Source: Mucilaginibacter sp. (GTDB taxonomy: Bacteria > Bacteroidota > Bacteroidia > Sphingobacteriales > Sphingobacteriaceae). Taken from it: 37,760 bases of DNA. Under the pieces are notes generated by a model, which was given only the letters and a program-made list of their open reading frames with translations, was not told where the DNA came from and made no database searches. This document shows, in pieces, positions 1-9,918 of the stretch (its first letter is position 1; each line of letters starts with the position of its first letter). A program made the translations under genes and the position numbers. The stretch covers positions 1-37,760 of the forward strand of contig JANXTT010000030.1 of NCBI GenBank assembly GCA_025352225.1, written 5' to 3'.

Positions 1-301
1 TAATATAATCGTATGCGCCAAGTTTAATTAGCTCCACGGCCATTTTAATATCAGAATATCCGGTAATAATTATTACACCGGTTTTGGGGTACAGGCTTTT
101 AATTTTTTTAAGTATTTCTCTTCCATCGGTGTCTTCCAGCCTAAAATCACAAAGCACAAGGGTATATTCATTGTTTTTTAAAAACTCTAAGGCTATGGCA
201 CCGCTAGAGGCTGTTGTAACATTAAATCCATTACGGGATAAAAATTTGGATAACAGTAGAGATACACTAACTTCATCATCAATGATGAGGAGATTTTTCA
301 T
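1..301 (-). CDS. Response regulator, receiver domain of NtrC/AtoC type (partial, runs off left edge)
   Basis: Reading leftwards from the ATG at 301, the frame stays open to the window edge and gives 100 residues of a CheY-like receiver domain. The acidic pair is in IIDDE (D8, D9), the phospho-acceptor Asp is D52 in LCDFRL, and the conserved Thr is T80 in IIITGYSD. The IIITGYSDIKMAVELIKLGA stretch is typical of receivers joined to a sigma-54 AAA+ domain and a Fis-type helix-turn-helix. The output domain lies outside the window, so that assignment is inference. It would act in the cytoplasm as the partner of a sensor histidine kinase. An exact TAnnTTTG box sits about 100 bases upstream. The receiver call is firm; the NtrC class is likely. 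Confidence 0.85.
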   Translation of the reverse strand, partial: MKNLLIIDDEVSVSLLLSKFLSRNGFNVTTASSGAIALEFLKNNEYTLVLCDFRLEDTDGREILKKIKSLYPKTGVIIITGYSDIKMAVELIKLGAYDYI

Positions 302-404
302 TTAATATTTTGTTTTATAGAGGTAGTAATAAACTATATCATTTAATTGTTTATTACGTATCAGCATAATCAAAGTTTCCAAAACGTATTAAACTATTTA
401 TATA

Positions 405-412
405 CAAAGTTA
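405..412 (-). promoter_or_regulatory. Bacteroidota-type -7 box (TAACTTTG)
   Basis: On the minus strand this matches the TAnnTTTG consensus exactly, and it lies about 100 bases upstream of the response-regulator start at 301. No convincing -33 TTG was found at the usual spacing. The rest of the 302-570 gap is AT-rich with no gene seen. Confidence 0.35.
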
Positions 413-517
413 CGAACTTGTTTGTAAAATGGGAAATTATTTCTACACATTACTTTTAACGAACAAAAAATTTATTCGACATGATATTATTTTTCACCCT
501 AATTAATTGTGTATAAT

Positions 518-553
518 AAAAAAGGAGGTCATGGCTAGCACGACCTCCCTTTT
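518..553. terminator. Bidirectional intrinsic terminator
   Basis: A perfect 7-bp stem, GGAGGTC (524-530) with GACCTCC (542-548), encloses an 11-base loop. It has an A-run on the left and a T-run on the right, so either strand reads as a hairpin plus U-tract. It lies just past the stop of the minus-strand barrel gene at 571, which it most likely terminates. Confidence 0.85.
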
Positions 554-570
554 TATACAAACAATATAAA

Positions 571-1134
571 TTAAAAACCATAGGCTAAACGCACACCTAC
601 AAATGCAGATGATTTGCCATTATCAACAAACGCAGCTGTTGATTCGTAACGTATACCGGCATCAATAAAGTTTTTACCTCCAATTGGGTAAGATATGCCT
701 ATTTGTGGCGCATAAACAAATACAGCAGATTTTGTATAACCAAAATCCGATTTGTTAGTTAAAAATGCTGCACCGGCTTCGCCCTGAACATAGAAATTTT
801 CTGTAGGGAAAATTTTGATACCGGCTTTAAGTGGAACTATTTTAAGATCTGGAGGTGTATATGAAAATGCACCAACAGTGGTCTTTTTTCCGAAAAAGTT
901 ATTGTAGCCAACATTCCCTGTCACATACAATTGTTTAGCAATAGGTATTTCGGCTTGTAATGAGCCCCCCAGGTTCCAGCTATAAGCATTTCCAAAATCG
1001 CCAACCGGCACACCCGCATCAACACCAACGCTGAAACGAACATCAGAAGATGATGAGCTTGTAGTTTGTGCTTTTGCACCTAGAGATATTGCGGCAAATG
1101 CAATTGCTAACGTCGAAATTTTTAATGTTTTCAT
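571..1134 (-). CDS. Small outer-membrane beta-barrel protein (porin family)
   Basis: This 187-residue protein begins with a clear Sec signal peptide (about residues 1-23, MKTLKISTLAIAFAAISLGA then KAQ). The mature part has alternating hydrophobic/polar strands with Gly and aromatic residues, such as VGVDAGVPVGDFGNAYSWNL and LYVTGNVGYNNFFGK. It ends in FVGVRLAYGF, a barrel-like last strand with a C-terminal Phe. The pattern fits the 8-stranded OMP_b-brl/OmpW-like proteins of Bacteroidota. It is monocistronic, with its own terminator at 518-553. The ligand or role is unknown. It is distinct from the OmpA-type proteins elsewhere in the window, having no peptidoglycan-binding domain. Confidence 0.8.
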   Translation of the reverse strand: MKTLKISTLAIAFAAISLGAKAQTTSSSSSDVRFSVGVDAGVPVGDFGNAYSWNLGGSLQAEIPIAKQLYVTGNVGYNNFFGKKTTVGAFSYTPPDLKIVPLKAGIKIFPTENFYVQGEAGAAFLTNKSDFGYTKSAVFVYAPQIGISYPIGGKNFIDAGIRYESTAAFVDNGKSSAFVGVRLAYGF

Positions 1135-1308
1135 TTTTTTAGTTGTTTAATTATCGTGTTGTTAATTTCACGGTTCAAAGTAACATAACAAAAACACGAC
1201 CGAAAATCATAAAAATGTAAACAACATCAATCAACTGATTAACAGTAATTTATTTTTAACCGTTTTGGTATTTTAGTCAACTTTGTTTTAAATACTATAC
1301 AAAACTGT

Positions 1309-2091
1309 TCATTTCCCCGTAAAATGAGCGTTTTGTTTGTTCATAAATGCCAACACCCCTGCTTTAAAGTCGTCCGTTCCGAAACATTTGGAAAACTCGT
1401 TGATCTCGACCTCAAAACCATTCTGATCGTTCCTGACAGATGCATTGATCGCCGTAATGGCAGAAGCGATAGCAAGCGGGGCACGCAATAAAATTTTATT
1501 CAATATTTCTTCTGCCTTTATTAATAATTGGTCGGGTGCTACAACATGGTTAACCAAACCTAATGTTAAGGCCTCGCTGGCATTTATCATGTCGGCCGTC
1601 ATAATCATTTCTAAAGCTTTACCTTTCCCTACAAGTTGTGTTAAGCGTTGCGTTCCACCATATCCCGGTATTATTCCCAGGGTAACCTCGGGTAAACCCA
1701 TCCTGGCAGTATCTGCTGCTATGCGGATATGGCAGGCCATAGCCAGTTCTAACCCTCCGCCCAACGCGAAACCATTTATGGCAGCTATAACGGGTTTATT
1801 GCCGTTTTCTATCATATCAAAAACTTTGGTATGGCCCTCGTGTGCCAATTCGCGGCCCTGGTCTATATCAAATTCTGCAAATTCTGATATATCTGCCCCT
1901 GCCACAAAAGCCTTTGTTCCGGCACCGGTAACTATAATGCCGCCAACCTGTGGGTCAGAAAAAGCATTATACATGCAGGCATGCAGCTCAGCTAAAGTTA
2001 ACTTGTTTAAAGCATTTAACTTGCTTTCGCGATTAATGGTAACATATAGAATTCGGTCTTTACGCGCTGTTAATAAATTTTGGAATATCAT
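1309..2091 (-). CDS. Enoyl-CoA hydratase/isomerase (crotonase) family protein
   Basis: This crotonase-fold enzyme probably hydrates 2-enoyl-CoA esters in fatty-acid or branched-chain amino-acid breakdown. From the ATG at 2091 it is 260 residues, the usual family length. The oxyanion-hole regions are AFVAGADISEF and NGFALGGGLELAMAC. Both catalytic glutamates are present and 20 residues apart, E115 (GGGLE) and E135 (LPEVTLGIIPGYGGTQRL), which supports true hydratase activity. A TTG six codons upstream (2109) is an alternative start, but the ATG fits the family better. It lies 26 bases after the B12-binding mutase subunit on the same strand, so the two are probably co-transcribed and take part in acyl-CoA metabolism. 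The exact acyl substrate cannot be read from sequence. Confidence 0.88.
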   Translation of the reverse strand: MIFQNLLTARKDRILYVTINRESKLNALNKLTLAELHACMYNAFSDPQVGGIIVTGAGTKAFVAGADISEFAEFDIDQGRELAHEGHTKVFDMIENGNKPVIAAINGFALGGGLELAMACHIRIAADTARMGLPEVTLGIIPGYGGTQRLTQLVGKGKALEMIMTADMINASEALTLGLVNHVVAPDQLLIKAEEILNKILLRAPLAIASAITAINASVRNDQNGFEVEINEFSKCFGTDDFKAGVLAFMNKQNAHFTGK

Positions 2092-2117
2092 TATTGATAA
2101 ATTTGGCAAATGTGAAT

Positions 2118-2540
2118 TTAAAAATTACGATGTTGCTTTACCCATTCTGTAATATATTTAACTATTTCATGTGTATTTGTCCCAGGTGAAAATAGCCGGT
2201 TTACACCTATTTTACTGAGTTCTTCCATGTCCTGTTCTGGTATAATGCCACCGCCCGTAACCAAAACGTCATCAAGTCCTTTTGCTTTCATTAATGCGAT
2301 GATCTTGGGGAAAACCGTCATGTGCGCGCCCGAAAGTATGGATACGCCAATAGCGTCCACATCTTCCTGTAAAGCAGCATTCACTACCATTTCGGGTGTT
2401 TGGCGCAAGCCCGTATAAATTACTTCCATGCCGGCATCACGTAACGATGTTGCAATAATGCGTGCGCCACGGTCGTGCCCGTCAAGGCCAACTTTGGCAA
2501 CCAGTACACGTATAGGGCGGTTAAATTCGGTGGTGCTCAT
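2118..2540 (-). CDS. Stand-alone cobalamin-binding subunit of an acyl-CoA mutase
   Basis: This 140-residue protein is a single B12-binding domain like the C-terminal part of methylmalonyl-CoA mutase. The base-off/His-on motif DxHxxG is D20-G-H22-D-R-G25. The SxL element is S67-I-L69, followed by the GGG loop at 96-98 (VTGGGIIP). The length matches separate small subunits of the IcmB/HcmB kind, which pair with a catalytic large subunit encoded elsewhere; none is in the window. The neighbouring enoyl-CoA hydratase supports a role in carbon-skeleton rearrangement of CoA esters. Its large-subunit partner, and whether it handles methylmalonyl- or isobutyryl-CoA, is unknown. Confidence 0.9.
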   Translation of the reverse strand: MSTTEFNRPIRVLVAKVGLDGHDRGARIIATSLRDAGMEVIYTGLRQTPEMVVNAALQEDVDAIGVSILSGAHMTVFPKIIALMKAKGLDDVLVTGGGIIPEQDMEELSKIGVNRLFSPGTNTHEIVKYITEWVKQHRNF

Positions 2541-2655
2541 ATTTAATAAACAGGTGGATGGTTATAAAAGTAATAAGAAAATTGTGCTTTTTGTTTTTTA
2601 ACGGCAACATGCAAATCTTATGCGATCAAAATATCGCATAATTTAACACATTGAT

Positions 2656-2663
2656 TACCTTTG
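2656..2663 (+). promoter_or_regulatory. -7 box (TACCTTTG) of glnS
   Basis: This exact TAnnTTTG match ends seven bases before the glnS ATG. If the transcript starts four to seven bases downstream, as is usual for this box, the mRNA has almost no leader. Confidence 0.55.
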
Positions 2664-2670
2664 ATCCATT

Positions 2671-4326
2671 ATGAGCGAAGAACGATCGTTAAACTTTATA
2701 GAAGAGATCATAGAAGAAGATATACGTAACGGTAAAAACGAGGGCCGGGTGCATACCCGTTTCCCGCCGGAGCCTAACGGATATTTGCATATAGGCCATG
2801 CTAAATCAATTTGTTTGAACTTTGGGCTGGCCAAAAAATACAATGGTAAAACCAACCTCCGTTTTGACGATACCAACCCGGTAACAGAGGATACCGAATA
2901 TGTGGAAAGCATTAAGGAAGATGTACGCTGGCTTGGTTTTGACTGGGCGAACGAACTTTACGCGTCTGACTATTTCGACCAAATTTATGCCTTCGCCCAA
3001 AAGTTGATTGAACAGGGCCTGGCCTATGTTGATGATAGCACTGCCGAAGAAATAGCTCACCAAAAAGGTACGCCTACCGAACCAGGCGTACCCAATCAAT
3101 ATCGCGACCGTACCGTTGCCGAAAACCTGAACCTGTTTGCCGAAATGAAGGACGGTATGTACCCCGACGGGGCAAAAGTATTGCGCGCCAAGGTTGACCT
3201 CGGGTCGCCAAACATGCTGATGCGCGACCCTATCATGTATCGCATAAAACATGCGCACCATCACCGTACGGGCGATGCCTGGTGCATATACCCGATGTAT
3301 GATTTTGCCCATGGCCAAAGCGATTCTATTGAACAAATTACCCATTCCATATGCACGCTTGAGTTTATCCCGCACCGTGCCATGTACGATTGGTTTATTG
3401 ATAAGCTGGCCATATTCCCGTCCCAACAATATGAGTTTGCCCGTTTAAACATGACCTATACCGTGATGAGCAAACGAAAACTGCTGCAACTGGTTAACGA
3501 GGGCTTTGTTGAAAGCTGGGACGACCCGCGCATGCCAACTATTAGTGGTTTGCGCCGCAGGGGCTATACACCACATTCGTTACGTGAGTTTTGCGAGCGC
3601 ATTGGTGTAGCCAAACGGGAGAACATGATAGACGTAAGCTTGTTGGAGTTTTGCATCCGCGAGGATCTGAATAAAACCGCTTGGCGCCGCATGGCAGTGC
3701 TCGATCCGGTTAAATGTATCATTACCAATTTTGCCGAAGGTGCAGAAGAAATGCATTTTGGCGAAAATAACCCCGAAGCCGAAGGCGGCGATGGGGGCCG
3801 CGATATTCCGTTTAGCCGGGAGATATGGATTGAGCGCGACGACTTTATGGAGGTTGCGCCTAAAAAATTCTTCAGATTAGGCCCCGGTTTAATGGTGCGG
3901 CTAAAAAACGCTTACATTATAAAATGTGATGATTTTATTAAGGATGCTGATGGAGCCATTACTGAGATACATTGCTCCTATATTCCCGAGTCAAGATCGG
4001 GGAGCGATACCAGTGGTATTAACGTTAAAGGAACTATCCATTGGGTAAGTGTGCCACATGCTAAAACTGCCGAGGTGCGTTTGTACGACCGCCTGTTTAA
4101 GGTTGAGGACCCATCCAACGAGGATGGCGACTTTAAGGACTACATCAATCCCGAAAGTTTACACATGATACAAGCCTACGTAGAACCCGATTTGGCTACT
4201 GTGGAAACGGGCAAGGGTTATCAGTTTATCCGCAAAGGTTATTTCTGTTTGGATAAAACATCAACCGCCGATCATTTAGTGTTTAACAGAACAGTTACTT
4301 TGAAGGATGGTTGGGTGAAGAAATAA
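2671..4326 (+). CDS. glnS: Glutaminyl-tRNA synthetase
   Basis: This class I aminoacyl-tRNA synthetase charges tRNA-Gln with glutamine in the cytoplasm. At 551 residues it has the normal bacterial GlnRS length. The HIGH signature is H40-H43 within FPPEPNGYLHIGHAKS, which is diagnostic for GlnRS/GluRS of this branch. The KMSKS-like motif is VMSKR near residues 264-268. The C-terminal half carries the two-barrel anticodon-binding region ending in YFCLDKTSTADHLVFNRTV. The start is set by the -7 box just upstream and by family alignment (SLNFIEEIIEEDI). The gene is divergent from the B12-binding gene and is followed by a strong terminator, so it is probably transcribed alone. Confidence 0.97.
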   Translation: MSEERSLNFIEEIIEEDIRNGKNEGRVHTRFPPEPNGYLHIGHAKSICLNFGLAKKYNGKTNLRFDDTNPVTEDTEYVESIKEDVRWLGFDWANELYASDYFDQIYAFAQKLIEQGLAYVDDSTAEEIAHQKGTPTEPGVPNQYRDRTVAENLNLFAEMKDGMYPDGAKVLRAKVDLGSPNMLMRDPIMYRIKHAHHHRTGDAWCIYPMYDFAHGQSDSIEQITHSICTLEFIPHRAMYDWFIDKLAIFPSQQYEFARLNMTYTVMSKRKLLQLVNEGFVESWDDPRMPTISGLRRRGYTPHSLREFCERIGVAKRENMIDVSLLEFCIREDLNKTAWRRMAVLDPVKCIITNFAEGAEEMHFGENNPEAEGGDGGRDIPFSREIWIERDDFMEVAPKKFFRLGPGLMVRLKNAYIIKCDDFIKDADGAITEIHCSYIPESRSGSDTSGINVKGTIHWVSVPHAKTAEVRLYDRLFKVEDPSNEDGDFKDYINPESLHMIQAYVEPDLATVETGKGYQFIRKGYFCLDKTSTADHLVFNRTVTLKDGWVKK

Positions 4327-4345
4327 TTCGCTGTTTTTGATATTT

Positions 4346-4380
4346 AAAGCCCTATTCTGGTTAAGCGGGGCTTTTTTTTT
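4346..4380 (+). terminator. Intrinsic terminator of glnS
   Basis: The stem AAAGCCC (4346-4352) with GGGCTTT (4368-4374) is followed by a T-run to 4380. It begins 20 bases after the glnS stop. Confidence 0.88.
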
Positions 4381-4395
4381 GTTTGTGTTTCCTGT

Positions 4396-4655
4396 ATGGT
4401 TGATCTGCATAGCCCCCGCTCAATTGCCGCTGGGCTGTTACTTTTGGGCGCAAAAGTAACCAAAACGCTTGTCGGCAAAAAGGCTTCTTTGCCGCACATG
4501 GCTTTTCGCGCACAAGCGGGCAGAACTCACGGGCGGCCCGATCCATTGCCTCCAATGCTGCACATGCCCCGCGCGAGCAGAATCGAAAGGCCCTTCCCTG
4601 CCGCACCACCTTACACGTTCCGCCCGCTTTGGCCGAAGCTGCTTTGCTGACGGGT
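4396..4655. repeat. GC-rich non-coding island, probable dispersed repeat
   Basis: About 250 bases are visibly much richer in G+C than the flanking sequence (for example GGGCGGCCCGATCC near 4530 and CGCCCGCTTTGGCC near 4620). Short open frames exist on both strands, but they have no signal, no family motif and overlap each other, so they look spurious. Fragments such as CAAAAGTAACCAAAACGCTT followed by GCAAAAAGGCTTCTTTGCCG resemble a short element I recall being scattered between genes of Sphingobacteriaceae; that is memory, not a search result. The remainder of the 4381-5050 gap (4725-4990) shows no gene. Confidence 0.45.
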
Positions 4656-4662
4656 TTCTTAG

Positions 4663-4722
4663 TTGTGGGTGGTTGGGTTGTGAGTTGAGGGTTGTGAGTT
4701 ATGTGTTGCGAGTTGTTTGTAG
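4663..4722 (-). repeat. Degenerate ACAACTC-type short tandem repeat
   Basis: Read on the minus strand, this stretch is a run of imperfect 7-mers (ACAACTC, GCAACAC, ATAACTC, ACAACCC, TCAACTC, ACAACCC), giving strong strand asymmetry (G/T only on the plus strand over long runs). It directly follows the GC-rich island. No coding role is seen. Confidence 0.55.
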
Positions 4723-4997
4723 TAAAGTATTTTCTTGGATAAACTTTTTTAATTGACAATAAATAGGTGCCCCTTGCCCGTTTCAACATTGCCTTAGGTT
4801 AACAACCTGGAAGTCTTTGAATACCAATGGTTTTTAGGTTTTGGAGTGTCTGGTCCTTATAAAAAAGCTTTTTTTGCGATACGTTTACGCTAGCTGGTCA
4901 ATAAAAACGTCTTCTCCCTGTAACTTATTTCCGCAACTGGCATCTTATTAAAAACATCAGTAGTAAATAGGTGGAATAATAGAACCTTAAATATTTA

Positions 4998-5041
4998 GGG
5001 ATAATAATAATTTAAAATCCCCCTTAAAGGGATAATAATAA
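4998..5041 (+). repeat. 13-bp direct repeat upstream of the 5051 gene
   Basis: GGGATAATAATAA occurs at 4998-5010 and again at 5029-5041, exactly 31 bases apart. The second copy ends nine bases before the ATG at 5051. Between them is the near-palindrome CCCTTAAAGGG. This is possibly a regulator site or a replication-slippage product. Confidence 0.5.
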
Positions 5042-5050
5042 AAACTGATA

Positions 5051-7501
5051 ATGAAAACAACTTATACCAAAATACTTATAATTATTGCTTGTATTTATTG
5101 CGGGTTTATGCAACCTGCGGAAGCTCAAACGGTTAAACATAAGGGAAAAATATCAGGAAAGATACTGGACGAGATGGGTGCAGCAATGCCTTATGCTACC
5201 GTTGGCTTATTAAAAGCTAAAGATTCATCAGTAGTTAGGGGTGGCTTAACAAATGATGCCGGCAGCTATAAATTTGACCATGTTGCTCAGGGTGCTTATA
5301 TAATTAAAGTAACAGCCGTTAACTATGTTAAAGCTGCTAGTGCCGTTATAAATATAGATAGTGCCGAGGTCAGTATTCCTGCCATACGGTTAAGTACTGC
5401 CTCAAAAACGCTAAAAACCGTGAATATAACGGCTGCCAAACCATTGATAGAACGCAAACTCGACCGTACTGTAATGAACGTGGAGAACAGCGTTTTGGCA
5501 GCGGGGAATTCCGCTTTGGAGATATTAGAAAGAGCCCCTGGTGTAACCGTTGACAAGGATGATAAGATTAGCCTGAATGGCAAACAAGGTGTTACCGTAA
5601 TGATTGATGGTAAACTAACCTATCTATCATCTGCACAGTTAGCTACCTTGTTGCGGGCTACTGATGGCAATACGGTCAAGTCCATCGAGATCATTACCAA
5701 TCCATCTGCCAAGTACGATGCCGCGGGTAACTCGGGCATCATCAATATCATCTTAAAAAAGAACAAAACTACGGGTACCAATGGTAGCCTATCAGCAACA
5801 GGTGGTATCGGGGCCTACCCCAAAGGCGAAGCATCATTGAACCTTAACCATAAAGAAGGTGCATTAAATGTATTTGGCTCATTTAGCCATGGCAATAGAA
5901 AGCAGTCTAATAATTTATTTATTGATAGAATTGTTGATGCTAGCGGGACAAAAACGTTCTTTACCCAGCACACTTTTATGCCGCAAACCTGGTCTAATAA
6001 CAGTTACCGGATAGGCACTGATTACGACATTACTAAAAATAATACTATTGGTTTTGTGACGAATGGTTATTTTAACGAAATTGATGGAAATAACAGCAAT
6101 AACACTTTGATAGGTACAGCACCCGGAACGACAAATTCAAACCAAAACACCTATTCGACCATCAACCAGACCTTTAAAAATTTTGCCTTTAATGTAAACG
6201 ATAAATTTACAATTGATACCGCGGGACAAGAATTATCTGTTGATATTGACTATTCCAAATTTGACAATACGAATAATGCCCATTACGATTCTTTTATTTT
6301 GGCGCCAGATGGAAGCACGCAGGCTCCTCCATCGTTTATCAGGAATCAATCGCCATCAACTATAACCATCAACACCCAAAAGTTTGATTATACAAAGCCG
6401 TTAACTAAAAAAGTAAAACTGGAAACCGGATTTAAGGCCAGCAACGTAAAAACAGATAACGACCTGGAAGCTCAAACACTGGCTAACCAGCAATGGAATA
6501 ACGACCCTACACGCACCAACCGATTTATATATACGGAGAAACTAGTTGCCGGATACATTAGCTTAAGTGAGACCTTCAAAAAAACGTCGGTACAATTAGG
6601 CTTACGTGGCGAGAACACTAAATCGACCGGAAATTCAATAACACAGAACCAGGTTGTTGACCGTAGTTATTTTGACCTGTTCCCTAGTGTATTTATTAAC
6701 CAAACCCTCACAGACAAGCACGAGGTCAGTTTTTCATACAGCCGCCGCATTGATCGCCCCGGGTATGACAATCTGAACCCTTTTGTTTATTATTTGGATC
6801 AGTACACGTACGGCCAGGGCAACCCTTATTTAAAACCTCAATACACGCAATCGTTCGGGTTTAACTATACTTATAATAAAAGCATTAACTTAAGTTTAAA
6901 TTACAGCTATACATCGGATGTGATTAGCGAAGTGTTATTACCCAACAATAATAAAACCTACCAAACATCTTTAAATCTTAAATCGCAAACTGCTTATAGT
7001 GCAAATATAAACGCGCCTTTCAATTTTACTAAATGGTGGTCGGGCAATGCAAACATCAATATATTTTACATGCGCTTTAAAGCCGATAGTTTGCCAGAAG
7101 GTAATAAGCTTGATGATGGACAGGTAACCGTTCAATTCAGAACGTCGCATACGTTTCTGTTAGGAAAAGGTTTTAAGGGTGAGGTTTCTACCGATTATCA
7201 ATCGCCACTTACATACGGCCTGCTAAAAATAGAACAAAAGTATGGTGTCGACGCCGGTTTTAGTCGCTCATTCGCCGATAAAAAAGCCAACTTGAAGTTT
7301 TCTGTTAGCGATATATTTAACACTCAAAAATCAAAACTATCAAGTGTTTATACCCACCAAGCATTAAACATTATGGATAAGTTTGAAACGCGCGTAGCGC
7401 GCCTAACTTTTACCTACAATTTTGGGAACGCTAAAATTAAGATGCGGCAACACTCCGGTGGATCTGACAGTGAAAAGAGCCGGGTTAAGGGGAATAACTA
7501 A
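5051..7501 (+). CDS. Outer-membrane beta-barrel protein with CarboxypepD-reg and TonB plug-like domains
   Basis: This 816-residue protein has a signal peptide (about 1-26, ending PAEAQ). It continues with a carboxypeptidase-regulatory-like beta-sandwich at about 33-112 (GKISGKILDEMGAAMPYATV) and a plug domain at about 125-235. The plug shows the usual blocks LERAPGVTVDKDDKISLNG, VTVMIDGK and IEIITNPSAKYDAAGNSGII. The rest is a large barrel of the OMP_b-brl_3 type, with NPFVYYLDQYTYGQGNPYLK near the middle. Members sit in the outer membrane and resemble TonB-dependent transporters but are smaller, often with no SusD partner. None is encoded here, so the substrate is unknown. Downstream is a convergent gene. 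Confidence 0.88.
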   Translation: MKTTYTKILIIIACIYCGFMQPAEAQTVKHKGKISGKILDEMGAAMPYATVGLLKAKDSSVVRGGLTNDAGSYKFDHVAQGAYIIKVTAVNYVKAASAVINIDSAEVSIPAIRLSTASKTLKTVNITAAKPLIERKLDRTVMNVENSVLAAGNSALEILERAPGVTVDKDDKISLNGKQGVTVMIDGKLTYLSSAQLATLLRATDGNTVKSIEIITNPSAKYDAAGNSGIINIILKKNKTTGTNGSLSATGGIGAYPKGEASLNLNHKEGALNVFGSFSHGNRKQSNNLFIDRIVDASGTKTFFTQHTFMPQTWSNNSYRIGTDYDITKNNTIGFVTNGYFNEIDGNNSNNTLIGTAPGTTNSNQNTYSTINQTFKNFAFNVNDKFTIDTAGQELSVDIDYSKFDNTNNAHYDSFILAPDGSTQAPPSFIRNQSPSTITINTQKFDYTKPLTKKVKLETGFKASNVKTDNDLEAQTLANQQWNNDPTRTNRFIYTEKLVAGYISLSETFKKTSVQLGLRGENTKSTGNSITQNQVVDRSYFDLFPSVFINQTLTDKHEVSFSYSRRIDRPGYDNLNPFVYYLDQYTYGQGNPYLKPQYTQSFGFNYTYNKSINLSLNYSYTSDVISEVLLPNNNKTYQTSLNLKSQTAYSANINAPFNFTKWWSGNANINIFYMRFKADSLPEGNKLDDGQVTVQFRTSHTFLLGKGFKGEVSTDYQSPLTYGLLKIEQKYGVDAGFSRSFADKKANLKFSVSDIFNTQKSKLSSVYTHQALNIMDKFETRVARLTFTYNFGNAKIKMRQHSGGSDSEKSRVKGNN

Positions 7502-7557
7502 AGCCTCGCTTGCACTCATTACCTATCAAAAGTAGAGGCAATTTGATCATTCATCTT

Positions 7558-8124
7558 TTACGCATGTAAACTTATATAAATAATCCAAACACTCATTAAT
7601 CCTATTATAAAAGGAATTATAAATATCATAAAGCTAAAACCCATCCATAGATAAGGACTTTTTAGCGGTTTAGTTTTGTTACTTACAGTCTGCCTGAGTG
7701 TGGAGACTGGCATCTGCGAGATATCTTGCCGGGTTAGCCCGCAATTTAGCGCGTTATTCATACTAAGCCCTTGCTTAAAGGCTTTAAACGTATTTTTAGG
7801 ATAAAACAATACCCCTAATCCCATTGCCCAAAGAGTTAGCAGCCAAGGCAAATACAGATCGCCCCATCCCCCGGATGCTACCTCCCAGGCAGAAACCGCA
7901 CTTTCGCCTTTCCAGCTGGTATCACAGCCGGTTATAATATGGCTCAGATCATGTAAATAAACATTGTTTCTCCGGCTCTCGGCATTTGGAATAGGGATAG
8001 AAAAGAAACCAAATTTGATCCAAACATATTTGTCGCTCGTGCCGCCATCATCCCCAAAATCGTTTTTATTGTAAAAATCGGCAATAGCTTGTTGTACGGT
8101 TATGTTAAGATTATCGGATTGCAT
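7558..8124 (-). CDS. COQ4-like membrane protein with intact HDxxH-x11-E metal motif
   Basis: The 188-residue product contains H58-D59-L-S-H62, eleven residues, then E74, inside YLHDLSHIITGCDTSWKGES. This is the metal-binding signature of the COQ4 family. In mitochondria and some bacteria COQ4 acts in ubiquinone biosynthesis, removing or replacing C1 of the ring. The segment SIPIPNAESRRNNVYLHD ahead of it also fits COQ4 homologues. Unlike classical COQ4, it has two or three hydrophobic helices (about 89-108 and 155-187), so it should be membrane-bound. Bacteroidota make menaquinone, so a ubiquinone role is unlikely and the substrate is unknown. It has no obvious operon partner; pgi lies 65 bases upstream on the same strand. 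Confidence 0.7.
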   Translation of the reverse strand: MQSDNLNITVQQAIADFYNKNDFGDDGGTSDKYVWIKFGFFSIPIPNAESRRNNVYLHDLSHIITGCDTSWKGESAVSAWEVASGGWGDLYLPWLLTLWAMGLGVLFYPKNTFKAFKQGLSMNNALNCGLTRQDISQMPVSTLRQTVSNKTKPLKSPYLWMGFSFMIFIIPFIIGLMSVWIIYISLHA

Positions 8125-8148
8125 TGCTAAGGGTTAATTTTACATGAT

Positions 8149-8178
8149 CAGATCCTCCCCAACATCAGGAAGGATCTG
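8149..8178. terminator. Hairpin between pgi and the COQ4-like gene
   Basis: CAGATCCT (8149-8156) pairs perfectly with AGGATCTG (8171-8178) across a 14-base loop. No good T-run follows on the minus strand, so it may be a weak terminator of pgi, an mRNA-stabilising stem or an operator. Confidence 0.4.
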
Positions 8179-8189
8179 TTAAGACTAAT

Positions 8190-9902
<1,713 letters not shown>

Positions 9903-9918
9903 TTACAAAAAACGCCCC

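Noticed and set aside
1445..2152. 235-residue plus-strand frame opposite the enoyl-CoA hydratase
   Set aside because: It is the antisense shadow of a well-supported gene with conserved catalytic residues.
2806..3429. 207-residue minus-strand frame inside glnS
   Set aside because: Antisense shadow of glnS; no start context and no motif.
4361..4789. Open frames on both strands in the GC-rich island (142, 95 and 84 residues)
   Set aside because: They overlap each other, have low-complexity or Arg/Pro/Ala-rich translations, no family motifs and lie in a probable dispersed repeat.
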